NCBI GenBank assembly: GCA_937860115.1
Contig: CALMBI010000186.1
Span: 1-7,032, forward strand
Source of the DNA: an uncultured Arcobacter sp.
Lineage (GTDB): Bacteria > Campylobacterota > Campylobacteria > Campylobacterales > Arcobacteraceae
Length of the DNA: 7,032 bases
Reading direction: 5' to 3'
A program made the position numbers and the translations under genes. The notes under the pieces are model-generated. The model saw only the letters and a program-made list of their open reading frames with translations. It did no database searches and was not told where the DNA came from. This document shows positions 1 through 6,479 of the stretch, one piece after another (within the stretch, counting starts at the first letter, position 1; every line of letters starts with the position of its first letter).

Positions 1-104
1 CAGTATCATCAAAAGAGATTTTTGAGAATGTAAAAGATTTAGGGGTAGACTTTTCGCAAGGCTATTATCTTGGAAAACCAAACTTTTGGAGTGAGCTTCA
101 TTAG
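1..104 (+). CDS. C-terminal end of an EAL-domain protein (partial)
   Basis: Only the last 33 codons are present, read in the frame starting at base 3 and ending with TAG at 102-104. The translated end contains GVDFSQGYYLGKP, which matches the closing segment of EAL domains (typically G-[VI]-D-[YF]-x-Q-G-[YF]-x-[LFI]-[GS]-[RK]-P). EAL domains hydrolyse cyclic di-GMP, so the protein is probably a c-di-GMP phosphodiesterase or a degenerate EAL sensor. The catalytic residues, including the EAL motif, lie upstream of the window, so activity cannot be judged, nor can any GGDEF, PAS or membrane domains. The domain ends only a few residues before the stop, so EAL is the last domain. The gene converges on the ppk2 operon with 29 bases between the two stop codons. 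Confidence 0.8.
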   Translation, partial: VSSKEIFENVKDLGVDFSQGYYLGKPNFWSELH

Positions 105-128
105 ATAAAAGTATATATCTATTAAACA

Positions 129-152
129 AACGATTAATAATCGTTGTTTTTT
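129..152 (+). terminator. Intrinsic terminator of the EAL gene, overlapping the convergent ppk2 end
   Basis: A perfect 7-base stem (AACGATT, 129-135, and AATCGTT, 139-145) with a 3-base loop is followed by G and six T's (147-152). This is the form of a weak, AT-rich Rho-independent terminator on the plus strand, 25 bases after the EAL stop. The hairpin lies over the last codons and stop (134-136) of the convergent ppk2 gene. Read on the minus strand, the same stem is followed by a broken T run (TTTGTTT), so it could also act weakly as the terminator of the nspC-ppk2 operon. Seen in sequence; function is inferred. Confidence 0.6.
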
Positions 153-1330
153 CTCATTCTCGCAAGTTCTTTAGATACACTGATATTAAACTCTTCATCA
201 GGTTCAAAATTAAGTGCATAATTTCTTTTATCATAATCAACACTATTGAGAATTATCTTTACAGCTTCTATCCTTGCTTTGTGTTTATTATCACTTCTTA
301 CTATATACCAAGGAGCTGATTTTGAATTTGTTCGTCTGAGCATCTCATATTTTTTTTCACTAAACTCATCCCAAAGATCTTGTGCTTGAAGATCAACTTC
401 ACTCAGTTTCCATTGCTTGAGTGGATCCTCTTTTCTACTTTGAAATCTTGCTAGTTGCTCTGCTTTTGAAACACTAAAATAAAGTTTGATAAGTATCACA
501 TCTTGTCGCACTAGATCGTGCTCAAAATTCACAACATCTTCCATAAAAATCTCATACTGTTCTGGTGTACAAAAGCCAAATACAGGCTCAACCATCGCTC
601 TATTATACCAGCTTCTATCAAACAGTACTATCTCTCCAGCAGTCGGAAAATGCTCAATATATTTTTGAAAAAACCACTGATGTCTTTGTGTTTCTGTTGG
701 TTTCCCAAGAGCCACTATTCTATAATGACGGCTATTCATATATCTTGTGATCCGTCTAATAGCTCCACCTTTTCCACTTGCATCTCTCCCCTCAAACAAA
801 ATAATCATTTTTTTGTGAGTTTTTTCAAGATGTTTTTGAAGTTTGATAAGTTCAATTTGATACTCTTTCATCTCTTCATAGTCATAGATCTTTTGGATCC
901 CTTTTTCTAGCGCAAATGGATCAATTTGTTTATAGTTACCAATCATTTTTTTTAAGATTTTATATTCATCAAGTTGTGATTGGGTCATCGATACTTTAGC
1001 ATCCATTTTTTTAGATGCTGTCTCTTTTTTAACCACTTTTTGTATCACTTTTTGCGATCTTTTGTTTGTTGAAGTTGTTGCATCAGTTTTTTTAGATGGA
1101 GAAGTTGTTTGAGGTAAACTTCCCTCTGTAATCGTTTTTCTATAAGCATCAAGTACTTTAGATGCTTTTTTGTCGTCCAAGTGATCTAATTTTGTATATC
1201 CTAAAACTTTTACATATCTTTTACCATCTTGTTGAAACCTAGCAACATATTTTTTTCCATAAGATGGGTGTTCCTCTTTTGAGATATAGAGTCCAGCTAA
1301 ATCAGTTTTATCAAAATCTTGTAGATTCAT
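134..1330 (-). CDS. ppk2: PPK2-family polyphosphate kinase with an extra N-terminal domain
   Basis: PPK2 kinases move phosphate between polyphosphate and nucleotides, usually making NTP from NDP. The catalytic core spans about residues 143-370. It has the Walker A motif GRDASGKGG at 181-189, the Walker B/lid motif DRSWYNR at 238-244, and PLKQWKLS at 303-310 and VRSDNKHKAR at 344-353, all matching the PA0141 (class I-like) branch. The usual NPRG before the VAL-x-KP segment is NSRH here (199-202), so polyphosphate or nucleotide contacts may differ from its neighbour. At 398 residues it is longer than PA0141 (about 357). Residues about 12-67 resemble an integrase-type N-terminal DNA-binding domain (GLYIS, KKYVARF, GKRYVKVLG, then a helix), and 70-140 is a Lys/Ser/Thr-rich linker. 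The start ATG directly follows the upstream TAG, with AAGAAGGG (1345-1338) seven bases before it. Last gene of the nspC operon. The family is certain; substrate preference and the role of the extra domain are not. Confidence 0.93.
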   Translation of the reverse strand: MNLQDFDKTDLAGLYISKEEHPSYGKKYVARFQQDGKRYVKVLGYTKLDHLDDKKASKVLDAYRKTITEGSLPQTTSPSKKTDATTSTNKRSQKVIQKVVKKETASKKMDAKVSMTQSQLDEYKILKKMIGNYKQIDPFALEKGIQKIYDYEEMKEYQIELIKLQKHLEKTHKKMIILFEGRDASGKGGAIRRITRYMNSRHYRIVALGKPTETQRHQWFFQKYIEHFPTAGEIVLFDRSWYNRAMVEPVFGFCTPEQYEIFMEDVVNFEHDLVRQDVILIKLYFSVSKAEQLARFQSRKEDPLKQWKLSEVDLQAQDLWDEFSEKKYEMLRRTNSKSAPWYIVRSDNKHKARIEAVKIILNSVDYDKRNYALNFEPDEEFNISVSKELARMRKNNDY

Positions 1331-2272
1331 CTAGTTTCCCTTCTTAAACGTATTTTCTTGTTCCATTAAAATGATCTCTTCAGTCCCTTTGATGATAATC
1401 TCTTTATCTTTTTTGAGATTGAGATTTTTATTTTTTTTCTCATATTCAAGATGTCTTAATATATATTTGATCGTTTCAAGTCTTGCTTTCTTTTTATTGT
1501 CGCTTCTTACAATTGTCCATGGTGTAAGATCCGTATTGGATGCCATCATCATAGAGTATTTTGCAACTGTATATTTATCCCAAAGTGTTTGTGCAAGTTC
1601 ATCAACTGGACTTAGTTTAAATTGTTTTAGCGGATCAATTTTTCTCTCTTCAAAACGTCTTTCTTGCTCTTTTTTAGACACAGAAAAATAAAACTTAAAT
1701 AATTTAATTCCAGATTTGACAAGCATTCTTTCAAATTCTGGAACTTCTCGTAAAAATTCATGGTGTTCTTCTGGTGTACAAAATCCCATTACAGGCTCAA
1801 CTCCACCTCTATTGTACCAACTTCTATCAAAGATCACTATCTCTCCAGCACTTGGAAGATGCTCTATATATCTTTGAAAATACCATTGTGTTCTCTCTTT
1901 ATCACTTGGTTTTTCTAAGGCAACCACTCTAGCTCCCCTTGGATTTAAGTGTTCTGTGATTCTTTTGATAGTGCCACCCTTCCCTGCAGCGTCTCTCCCT
2001 TCAAAAATCATTAGGATTTTTTCACCTGTCTCTTTTATATGATTTTGAAGTTTTAAAAGTTCTATCTGAAGTGAATTTAATTGTTTTTCATAATCTAGAG
2101 TCTCTTTTTTGACCCAGATTTGAACTTTTCCGTTTTTTTCTTTCATTTTTTTTCGTTCACGATCTTTTTTTTCTGAATCATGTTTTAGATTTTCATCTGT
2201 ATCGATCTCTTCTCTATCTTTAAATTCATCCTTGATCAATTTTCTTTTAAAATGTGTTTCTGTTCCGCTCAT
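1331..2272 (-). CDS. ppk2: PPK2-family polyphosphate kinase, canonical copy
   Basis: This 313-residue soluble kinase is the closer match to textbook PPK2. It carries Walker A GRDAAGKGG (92-100), NPRGARVVAL (110-119), the ERTQWYFQRY segment (126-135), DRSWYNR (149-155), PLKQFKLSPVDELA (214-227) and VRSDNKKKAR (255-264). By family it reversibly transfers the terminal phosphate of polyphosphate to nucleoside diphosphates in the cytoplasm; the PA0141-like motifs suggest class I (NDP to NTP), which is inference. Residues 8-50 form a highly charged Lys/Glu/Asp-rich leader, and the core begins near residue 56. AAAGGA (2285-2280) sits seven bases before the ATG and overlaps the nspC stop, which supports both this start and translational coupling. 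It is a paralogue of the following gene, which begins on the base after its TAG. All catalytic motifs look intact. Confidence 0.95.
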   Translation of the reverse strand: MSGTETHFKRKLIKDEFKDREEIDTDENLKHDSEKKDRERKKMKEKNGKVQIWVKKETLDYEKQLNSLQIELLKLQNHIKETGEKILMIFEGRDAAGKGGTIKRITEHLNPRGARVVALEKPSDKERTQWYFQRYIEHLPSAGEIVIFDRSWYNRGGVEPVMGFCTPEEHHEFLREVPEFERMLVKSGIKLFKFYFSVSKKEQERRFEERKIDPLKQFKLSPVDELAQTLWDKYTVAKYSMMMASNTDLTPWTIVRSDNKKKARLETIKYILRHLEYEKKNKNLNLKKDKEIIIKGTEEIILMEQENTFKKGN

Positions 2273-2283
2273 CTTTGTATCCT

Positions 2284-3441
2284 TTATATCCTACTTTTAA
2301 AATCTTCATAGCCAAAATTCGTGATCACTTCAAATGTTCCATCTATTCTTTTAATCACGATTGATGGAAGATTGATCCCATTAAATGTTGTTGTTTTTAC
2401 CATAGTATAGTGGATCATATCTTCAAATATGATCTTATCCCCTATTTTGATTGGTTGATCAAAACTATAATCCCCTATAATATCTCCAGCCAAACAAGTA
2501 TTTCCACCAAATCTATAACTATACTTTTTCTCACTTGGATCTTTTGAAGCTCCTCGTATCTCCGCTTTATATGGCATAGCTAAAGTATCAGGCATATGGC
2601 ACTCAGCACTTGCATCAAGAATAGCTATATCGATCCCATTATGCACTATATCAAGAACTGTTGCTTCAAGATATCCCGTTTGCCAACCTACAGCTTCACC
2701 TGGTTCTAGATAGATCTTAAGATGTGGATATTTTTCTCTTATCCCTTTTAAAAAAGTAATCAAGCCATCAACATCATAATCTTTTCTCGTGATATGGTGC
2801 CCACCACCAAAATTAAGCCAATGAAGATTTTTAAAATACTCACTAAAATTTGCTTCAAATTTTGTAAATACAGCTTCAAGTACATCAAAATTTTGCTCAC
2901 ACAATGCATGAAAGTGAAATCCACTAATCATAGATAAAGCATCAGGATAATTAGTAATCCCTTTTAAAAACTCTTCTTTTGTGATCCCAAGACGACTATA
3001 TACACCACATGGATTGTAAAGATCAACCTCTACACTACTATATTCTGGATTGATTCTAAGACCCAAAGAGTTATGAGGTTGTACACTGTCTTTGTAAAGA
3101 TCAAGTTGTGCAAACGAATTAAAAACTATATGATTTGAGATCTCACTTATTTTTGGAAACTCATTTGGTTTAAATGCAGGACTATAAGTATGCACTTCCC
3201 CTTTAAACTCTTCATATGCTAAAAGTGCCTCATTAAGACCACTTGCACAACACCCTTTTAGATATTTTCTACACAGATCAAATGAACTTTTTAACGAAAA
3301 ACCTTTGAGTGCCAAAAGAATATTGACATCTGCTTCATCTTGGACACGCTTTAGAAGTTTGAGATTATTAAGAAGAAGTTGCTCTTCACAGACAAATGAC
3401 GGGCTTGGTAAATTTGTAACTATTGATTGATTATTTTTCAT
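2284..3441 (-). CDS. nspC: Carboxynorspermidine/carboxyspermidine decarboxylase
   Basis: NspC is a PLP-dependent, alanine-racemase-fold decarboxylase that converts carboxyspermidine (or carboxynorspermidine) to spermidine (or norspermidine), the last step of the route many Campylobacterota use in place of SpeD/SpeE. The 385-residue length fits. The N-terminal LPSPSFVCEE lines up with the family's PCYVLDE segment. The PLP lysine is K46 in LALKGF, the phosphate-binding glycines are in FGGGHH (211-216), EPGEA is at 246-250, HFHALCE at 176-182, and the likely catalytic cysteine is C316 in NTCLAGD. Spermidine is the more likely product in this phylum, but sequence alone does not settle it. The partner dehydrogenase (CASDH) is not in the window. 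The ATG at 3441 has no clear Shine-Dalgarno sequence and lies six bases from the inverted repeat, so the leader may be very short; no alternative Met precedes the conserved region. First gene of the operon with two ppk2 genes. Confidence 0.94.
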   Translation of the reverse strand: MKNNQSIVTNLPSPSFVCEEQLLLNNLKLLKRVQDEADVNILLALKGFSLKSSFDLCRKYLKGCCASGLNEALLAYEEFKGEVHTYSPAFKPNEFPKISEISNHIVFNSFAQLDLYKDSVQPHNSLGLRINPEYSSVEVDLYNPCGVYSRLGITKEEFLKGITNYPDALSMISGFHFHALCEQNFDVLEAVFTKFEANFSEYFKNLHWLNFGGGHHITRKDYDVDGLITFLKGIREKYPHLKIYLEPGEAVGWQTGYLEATVLDIVHNGIDIAILDASAECHMPDTLAMPYKAEIRGASKDPSEKKYSYRFGGNTCLAGDIIGDYSFDQPIKIGDKIIFEDMIHYTMVKTTTFNGINLPSIVIKRIDGTFEVITNFGYEDFKSRI

Positions 3442-3447
3442 GTGATT

Positions 3448-3486
3448 ATTCTATCTAAAATTAATTAATCCTATTTTAGATAGAAT
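3448..3486. promoter_or_regulatory. Perfect inverted repeat in the divergent nspC/TRAP promoter region
   Basis: ATTCTATCTAAAAT (3448-3461) and its exact reverse complement (3473-3486) form a 14-base inverted repeat with an 11-base AT-rich spacer; pairing stops at both outer ends. Centre-to-centre distance of the arms is 25 bases, between two and two and a half helical turns. The outer end of each arm reads TAGAAT outward on its own strand, which resembles the -10 hexamer favoured in epsilonproteobacterial promoters. On the plus strand (3481-3486) this would put transcription start near 3493, about 50 bases before the TRAP gene. On the minus strand it would leave nspC leaderless or nearly so. 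TAAAAT in each arm is an alternative -10. Best read as a divergent operator or promoter pair. The repeat is seen directly; its function and bound protein are unknown. Confidence 0.6.
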
Positions 3487-3530
3487 CGCGATCTAACTAA
3501 TTTTTTGTAATCAAATTGGAATTAAAAAAC

Positions 3531-3538
3531 AAAGGGGA
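3531..3538 (+). promoter_or_regulatory. Ribosome binding site of the TRAP binding protein
   Basis: AAAGGGGA lies four bases before the ATG at 3543. It is the clearest Shine-Dalgarno sequence on the plus strand and fixes the start, which also yields a proper lipoprotein signal peptide. It contrasts with the divergent nspC start, which has no comparable site. Confidence 0.7.
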
Positions 3539-3542
3539 ATAA

Positions 3543-4655
3543 ATGAAACATTTTTTCAAAAGGATCTCAATTGGTGCTATCACAACTGCTGCTCTACTAG
3601 TTTTAAGTGGATGTGGTGATAAGGCGGAACAAAATACAAAAACCACCACAACACAACCAGCAGTCAAATGGAAACTTGCAATGAGTTGGCCAACAACACT
3701 AGAACCACTCTCTACACCACCTGCAAAATTAGCACAAATGGTAGAAGAGATGAGTGATGGGAAATTTATTATTGAAATACAAGGTGCAGAAAAACACAAA
3801 GCTCCACTTGAAATATTAGATATGGTAAAAAATAACCAATTTCAAATGGGTCACACTTCATCATATTATTTCAAAGGGAAATCGATCTCAACTGCACTCC
3901 TTACAACAGTTCCATTTGGAATGAATAGCACAGAACAATATGCTTGGTATTATTATGGTGGCGGTGAAGAACTTACAAAAAAAGTGTACGATCCATTTAA
4001 AGTTGATTGTTATCCAGGTGGAAATACTGGAGTTCAAATGGGTGGATGGTTTAAAAAAGAGATCAACACGCTCAATGATTTAAAAGGTCTTAAAATGAGG
4101 ATACCAGGGATGGCTGGAGAGGTATTTTCTAATCTTGGTGTCGTTGTAACAAATATCGCTCCAGCTGATTTGTATACCTCACTAGATCGTGGAACTATTG
4201 ACGCACTAGAATGGGTTGGGCCAGGGATGGATATCACTATGGGGTTTCATAAAATTGCACCATATTACTATACAGGTTGGCATGAACCAGCTAGCGAAAT
4301 GCACTTTTTTATCAATCAAGCAGAATTTGCAAAACTTCCAAAATCGTATCAAACGATCTTAAAAACAGCAATGAGAGCAACTGCAGCTGATATGATGTAT
4401 GACAACTTTGCAAAAAGTACAAATGCATGGCAACAAATGCAAAACACTTACCCAGTGATCAAGGTAAAAACTTTCCCTAAAGATGTTTTAAAAGCGATGA
4501 AAGCTTCAACAGATAAAGTATTAAATGACTATGCATCAAAAGATCCACTTTTTGAAGAGATTTTAACATCACAAAGAGAGTTTATGGCAAAAGCAAGAGT
4601 ATGGACTAAAATATCTGAATATGACTATATTACAACTTCAGAGATGGTGAAATAG
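3543..4655 (+). CDS. dctP: TRAP transporter substrate-binding lipoprotein, TakP-type
   Basis: This is the extracytoplasmic receptor of a TRAP importer: it binds an organic acid anion and delivers it to the DctQ/DctM membrane pair. The N-terminus is a lipoprotein signal: basic KHFFKR, a hydrophobic stretch, and lipobox LSGC with C24 as the acylated residue, then a Thr-rich tether to about residue 40. The mature part follows the TakP (2-oxo acid) / calcium-lactate binding subfamily: KWKLAMSWP (42-50), VPFGMN (123-128), NTGVQMGGW (161-169), GLKMRIPG (182-189), EWVGP (223-227) and GWHEP (245-249). Q165, R186, E223, W224 and E248 fall at spacings that agree, from memory, with TakP's carboxylate-binding arginine and metal-site residues. 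Pyruvate, another 2-oxo acid or lactate is therefore the likely ligand, but closely related proteins differ. First gene of its operon, divergent from nspC; the next gene starts one base after the stop. Confidence 0.93.
   Translation: MKHFFKRISIGAITTAALLVLSGCGDKAEQNTKTTTTQPAVKWKLAMSWPTTLEPLSTPPAKLAQMVEEMSDGKFIIEIQGAEKHKAPLEILDMVKNNQFQMGHTSSYYFKGKSISTALLTTVPFGMNSTEQYAWYYYGGGEELTKKVYDPFKVDCYPGGNTGVQMGGWFKKEINTLNDLKGLKMRIPGMAGEVFSNLGVVVTNIAPADLYTSLDRGTIDALEWVGPGMDITMGFHKIAPYYYTGWHEPASEMHFFINQAEFAKLPKSYQTILKTAMRATAADMMYDNFAKSTNAWQQMQNTYPVIKVKTFPKDVLKAMKASTDKVLNDYASKDPLFEEILTSQREFMAKARVWTKISEYDYITTSEMVK
4646..4650 (+). promoter_or_regulatory. Ribosome binding site supporting a TTG start for dctQ
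   Basis: GGTGA inside the last codons of the binding-protein gene lies six bases before TTG at 4657. It matches part of the anti-16S consensus AGGAGGTGA. The next Met in frame (residue 24) falls inside the first membrane helix, so TTG is the only start that gives a complete small subunit. Confidence 0.55.
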
Positions 4656-4656
4656 T

Positions 4657-5151
4657 TTGCTTACACTATTTTTTGAAAAATTCAATAAAACACTTGGAAA
4701 TATCACAGCAGTACTTTTACTGCTGATGATGTTCAATGTTTTAGTTGATGTAGTTCTTCGGTATTTTTTTAGTTTTGGATCGATTGCGATGCAAGAGATG
4801 GAATGGCACCTATTTGCTGTGATGTTTTTACTTGGGATCAGTTATGCACTCCAAGATGAAGCACATGTAAGGGTTGATTTTATTTATGATAGGTTTAGCA
4901 AAAAAAGAAAAGCTATCATCAATATAATTGGTACACTTCTTTTTTTAATCCCTTTTGCACTTTTTATAATCAATGGGAGTTTAGAGTTTGTTTTGGATGC
5001 TTACAACTTTAATGAAATCAGTGAAAATCCAGGTGGACTCACTCATAGATGGATCATTAAAGCGATGATTCCACTATCTTTTATTGTTTTATTGCTTTCA
5101 AGTATAGGGTATATCTATAAAAATATAGCTATCTACAGAGGTGAAAAATGA
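4657..5151 (+). CDS. dctQ: TRAP transporter small membrane subunit (DctQ family)
   Basis: DctQ is the four-helix partner of DctM in the inner membrane, helping dock the loaded binding protein. The 164-residue product has predicted helices near residues 13-37, 50-66, 86-107 and 134-155. Family signatures are DVVLRYFF (31-38), the ME-W-H-L-F-A start of helix 2, and ALQDEAHVRVDFIYDRFS (64-81). The loop ENPGGLTHRWIIKAMIPL (123-140) is typical of the TakQ-like branch, in agreement with the TakP-like receptor upstream. The start codon is TTG, one base after the preceding TAG. The 3' end overlaps dctM by four bases (ATGA), which implies translational coupling and matched subunit amounts. Confidence 0.93.
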   Translation: MLTLFFEKFNKTLGNITAVLLLLMMFNVLVDVVLRYFFSFGSIAMQEMEWHLFAVMFLLGISYALQDEAHVRVDFIYDRFSKKRKAIINIIGTLLFLIPFALFIINGSLEFVLDAYNFNEISENPGGLTHRWIIKAMIPLSFIVLLLSSIGYIYKNIAIYRGEK

Positions 5152-6479
5152 TAGGAATTGCTATGTTTTTTGCCTCTTTGGGGCTTTTAGCTATCGGTTA
5201 TCCTGTAGCGTTTTCATTTGCAGCCGCTGCTTTGATATTTGGTTCGATCGCTGCTTTTAGCGAAGTTGCTCAATATGGTTTTACATTTACAAACTTTATC
5301 AGTGAATTTAACTCTATGTTTTCTATGATGCCACTTAGAATCTATTCGATCATGACAAATACGATGCTTATGGCGATCCCTCTTTTTATCTATATGGGGA
5401 TAGTTTTAGAAAAATCAAAATTAGCATTAAAACTCCTTGAAGCTATGGGGACACTTTTTGGATCTGTACGAGGTGGAATTGCTATTAGCACTATTTTAGT
5501 TGGGGTTCTTTTAGCATCTTCTACAGGAGTTGTAGGAGCAAGTGTTGTAGCAATGGGTGTTATATCACTTCCTGTAATGCTTAAATATGGCTATAACAAA
5601 CCCCTTGCTTGTGGGACCATATGTGCCAGTGGAACTTTAGGACAAATCATACCACCATCAATTATTTTGATCATTTTGGCTGATGTTTTTAAACTTCCTG
5701 TTGGGGATCTCTTTCAAGCTGCCATTATCCCATCAGTTGTTTTAGTATCTTTTTATATCATCTATATTTTAGTGATAGCATATGTAAAACCAGATATCGC
5801 TCCAGCGATGCCAAAAATCGATAATGAAACAAAAAAACGACAAATTATCAATGCCCTTCAAGCGATCCTTCCTCCTCTTGGATTGGTTTTTGTAGTGTTA
5901 GGCTCTATTTTTGCAGGGATAGCCACACCAACAGAATCAGCTTCAGTAGGAGCAGTAGGATCACTTATTTTAGCTGCTATGTATAAGGAATTTAGTTTTA
6001 AACTTATGATTGATAGCGCAAAAGAAACAGTAAAAATAACAGCGATGGTGTTTGCGATCCTTATTGGTGCAACTGCATTTTCTATGGTATTTATCTATAC
6101 TGGAGCTGATGGGATAGTTGAAGCATTTATGACAAATCTTCCAGGTGAAAAATGGGGATTTATTATTCTTAGTATGCTTGCTATTTTTATTCTTGGATTT
6201 TTTATCGATTTTATTGAGATCAGCTATATTGTAGTACCGATCTTACTTCCTATCTCTCAAACTCTTGGACTTGATCCATTGTGGTTTGCTATTTTAATCG
6301 CCATGAATCTTCAAACATCATTTCTCACGCCTCCTTTTGGTTTTAGTTTGTTTTATCTTAAAGGTGTAGCAAAAGATATAGCTACGACAGATATCTACAA
6401 AGGAGTGATCCCTTTTATTTTGCTTCAATTATTAGTTCTTGTTGCATTAGTAATTTTCCCTCATTGGTTTGGATTTTAG
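5148..6479 (+). CDS. dctM: TRAP transporter large membrane subunit (DctM family)
   Basis: DctM is the transport channel subunit of the TRAP system and couples substrate import to a sodium gradient. At 443 residues it has the usual length and is hydrophobic throughout, with roughly a dozen membrane segments or re-entrant hairpins. Clear family motifs are SSTGVVGASVVAMG (124-137), the first hairpin GTLGQIIPPS (162-171), TPTESASVGAVGS (260-272), DFIEISYIVVPI (354-365) and the second hairpin SFLTPPFGFSLFYL (391-404). The two PP-containing hairpins are the internal repeat characteristic of this ion-transporter superfamily. AGAGGTGA (5137-5144) precedes the ATG by three bases. It completes a full receptor/small/large TRAP set, and its TAG is followed with no gap by the maf ATG. 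The sequence looks intact. Confidence 0.96.
   Translation: MIGIAMFFASLGLLAIGYPVAFSFAAAALIFGSIAAFSEVAQYGFTFTNFISEFNSMFSMMPLRIYSIMTNTMLMAIPLFIYMGIVLEKSKLALKLLEAMGTLFGSVRGGIAISTILVGVLLASSTGVVGASVVAMGVISLPVMLKYGYNKPLACGTICASGTLGQIIPPSIILIILADVFKLPVGDLFQAAIIPSVVLVSFYIIYILVIAYVKPDIAPAMPKIDNETKKRQIINALQAILPPLGLVFVVLGSIFAGIATPTESASVGAVGSLILAAMYKEFSFKLMIDSAKETVKITAMVFAILIGATAFSMVFIYTGADGIVEAFMTNLPGEKWGFIILSMLAIFILGFFIDFIEISYIVVPILLPISQTLGLDPLWFAILIAMNLQTSFLTPPFGFSLFYLKGVAKDIATTDIYKGVIPFILLQLLVLVALVIFPHWFGF

Noticed and set aside
486..910. Open frames on the plus strand inside the distal ppk2 gene
   Set aside because: They lie antisense to strongly supported PPK2 motifs, have no ribosome site or recognisable domain, and overlap each other in different frames.
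1325..1345. The two ppk2 genes as one two-domain protein broken by a nonsense mutation
   Set aside because: The downstream copy has its own strong ribosome site (AAGAAGGG) and ATG right after the TAG, and its N-terminal extension is unlike a fused PPK2 linker. A natural stop/start junction fits better.
1371..1691. A 106-codon plus-strand frame opposite the proximal ppk2
   Set aside because: Its hydrophobic Leu/Phe/Ser run is what the complement of Lys/Glu-rich codons gives; the opposite strand is a clear kinase.
3448..3486. The inverted repeat as a Rho-independent terminator
   Set aside because: It lies between two divergent gene starts, has an 11-base loop, an AT-rich stem and no T run after it on either strand.
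3497..3799. A 100-codon minus-strand frame opposite the start of the TRAP receptor gene
   Set aside because: It is antisense to the lipoprotein signal and the conserved receptor start, and has no family resemblance.
4034..4237. A 67-codon minus-strand frame inside the receptor gene
   Set aside because: It mirrors the conserved NTGVQMGGW to EWVGP region and has no independent support.
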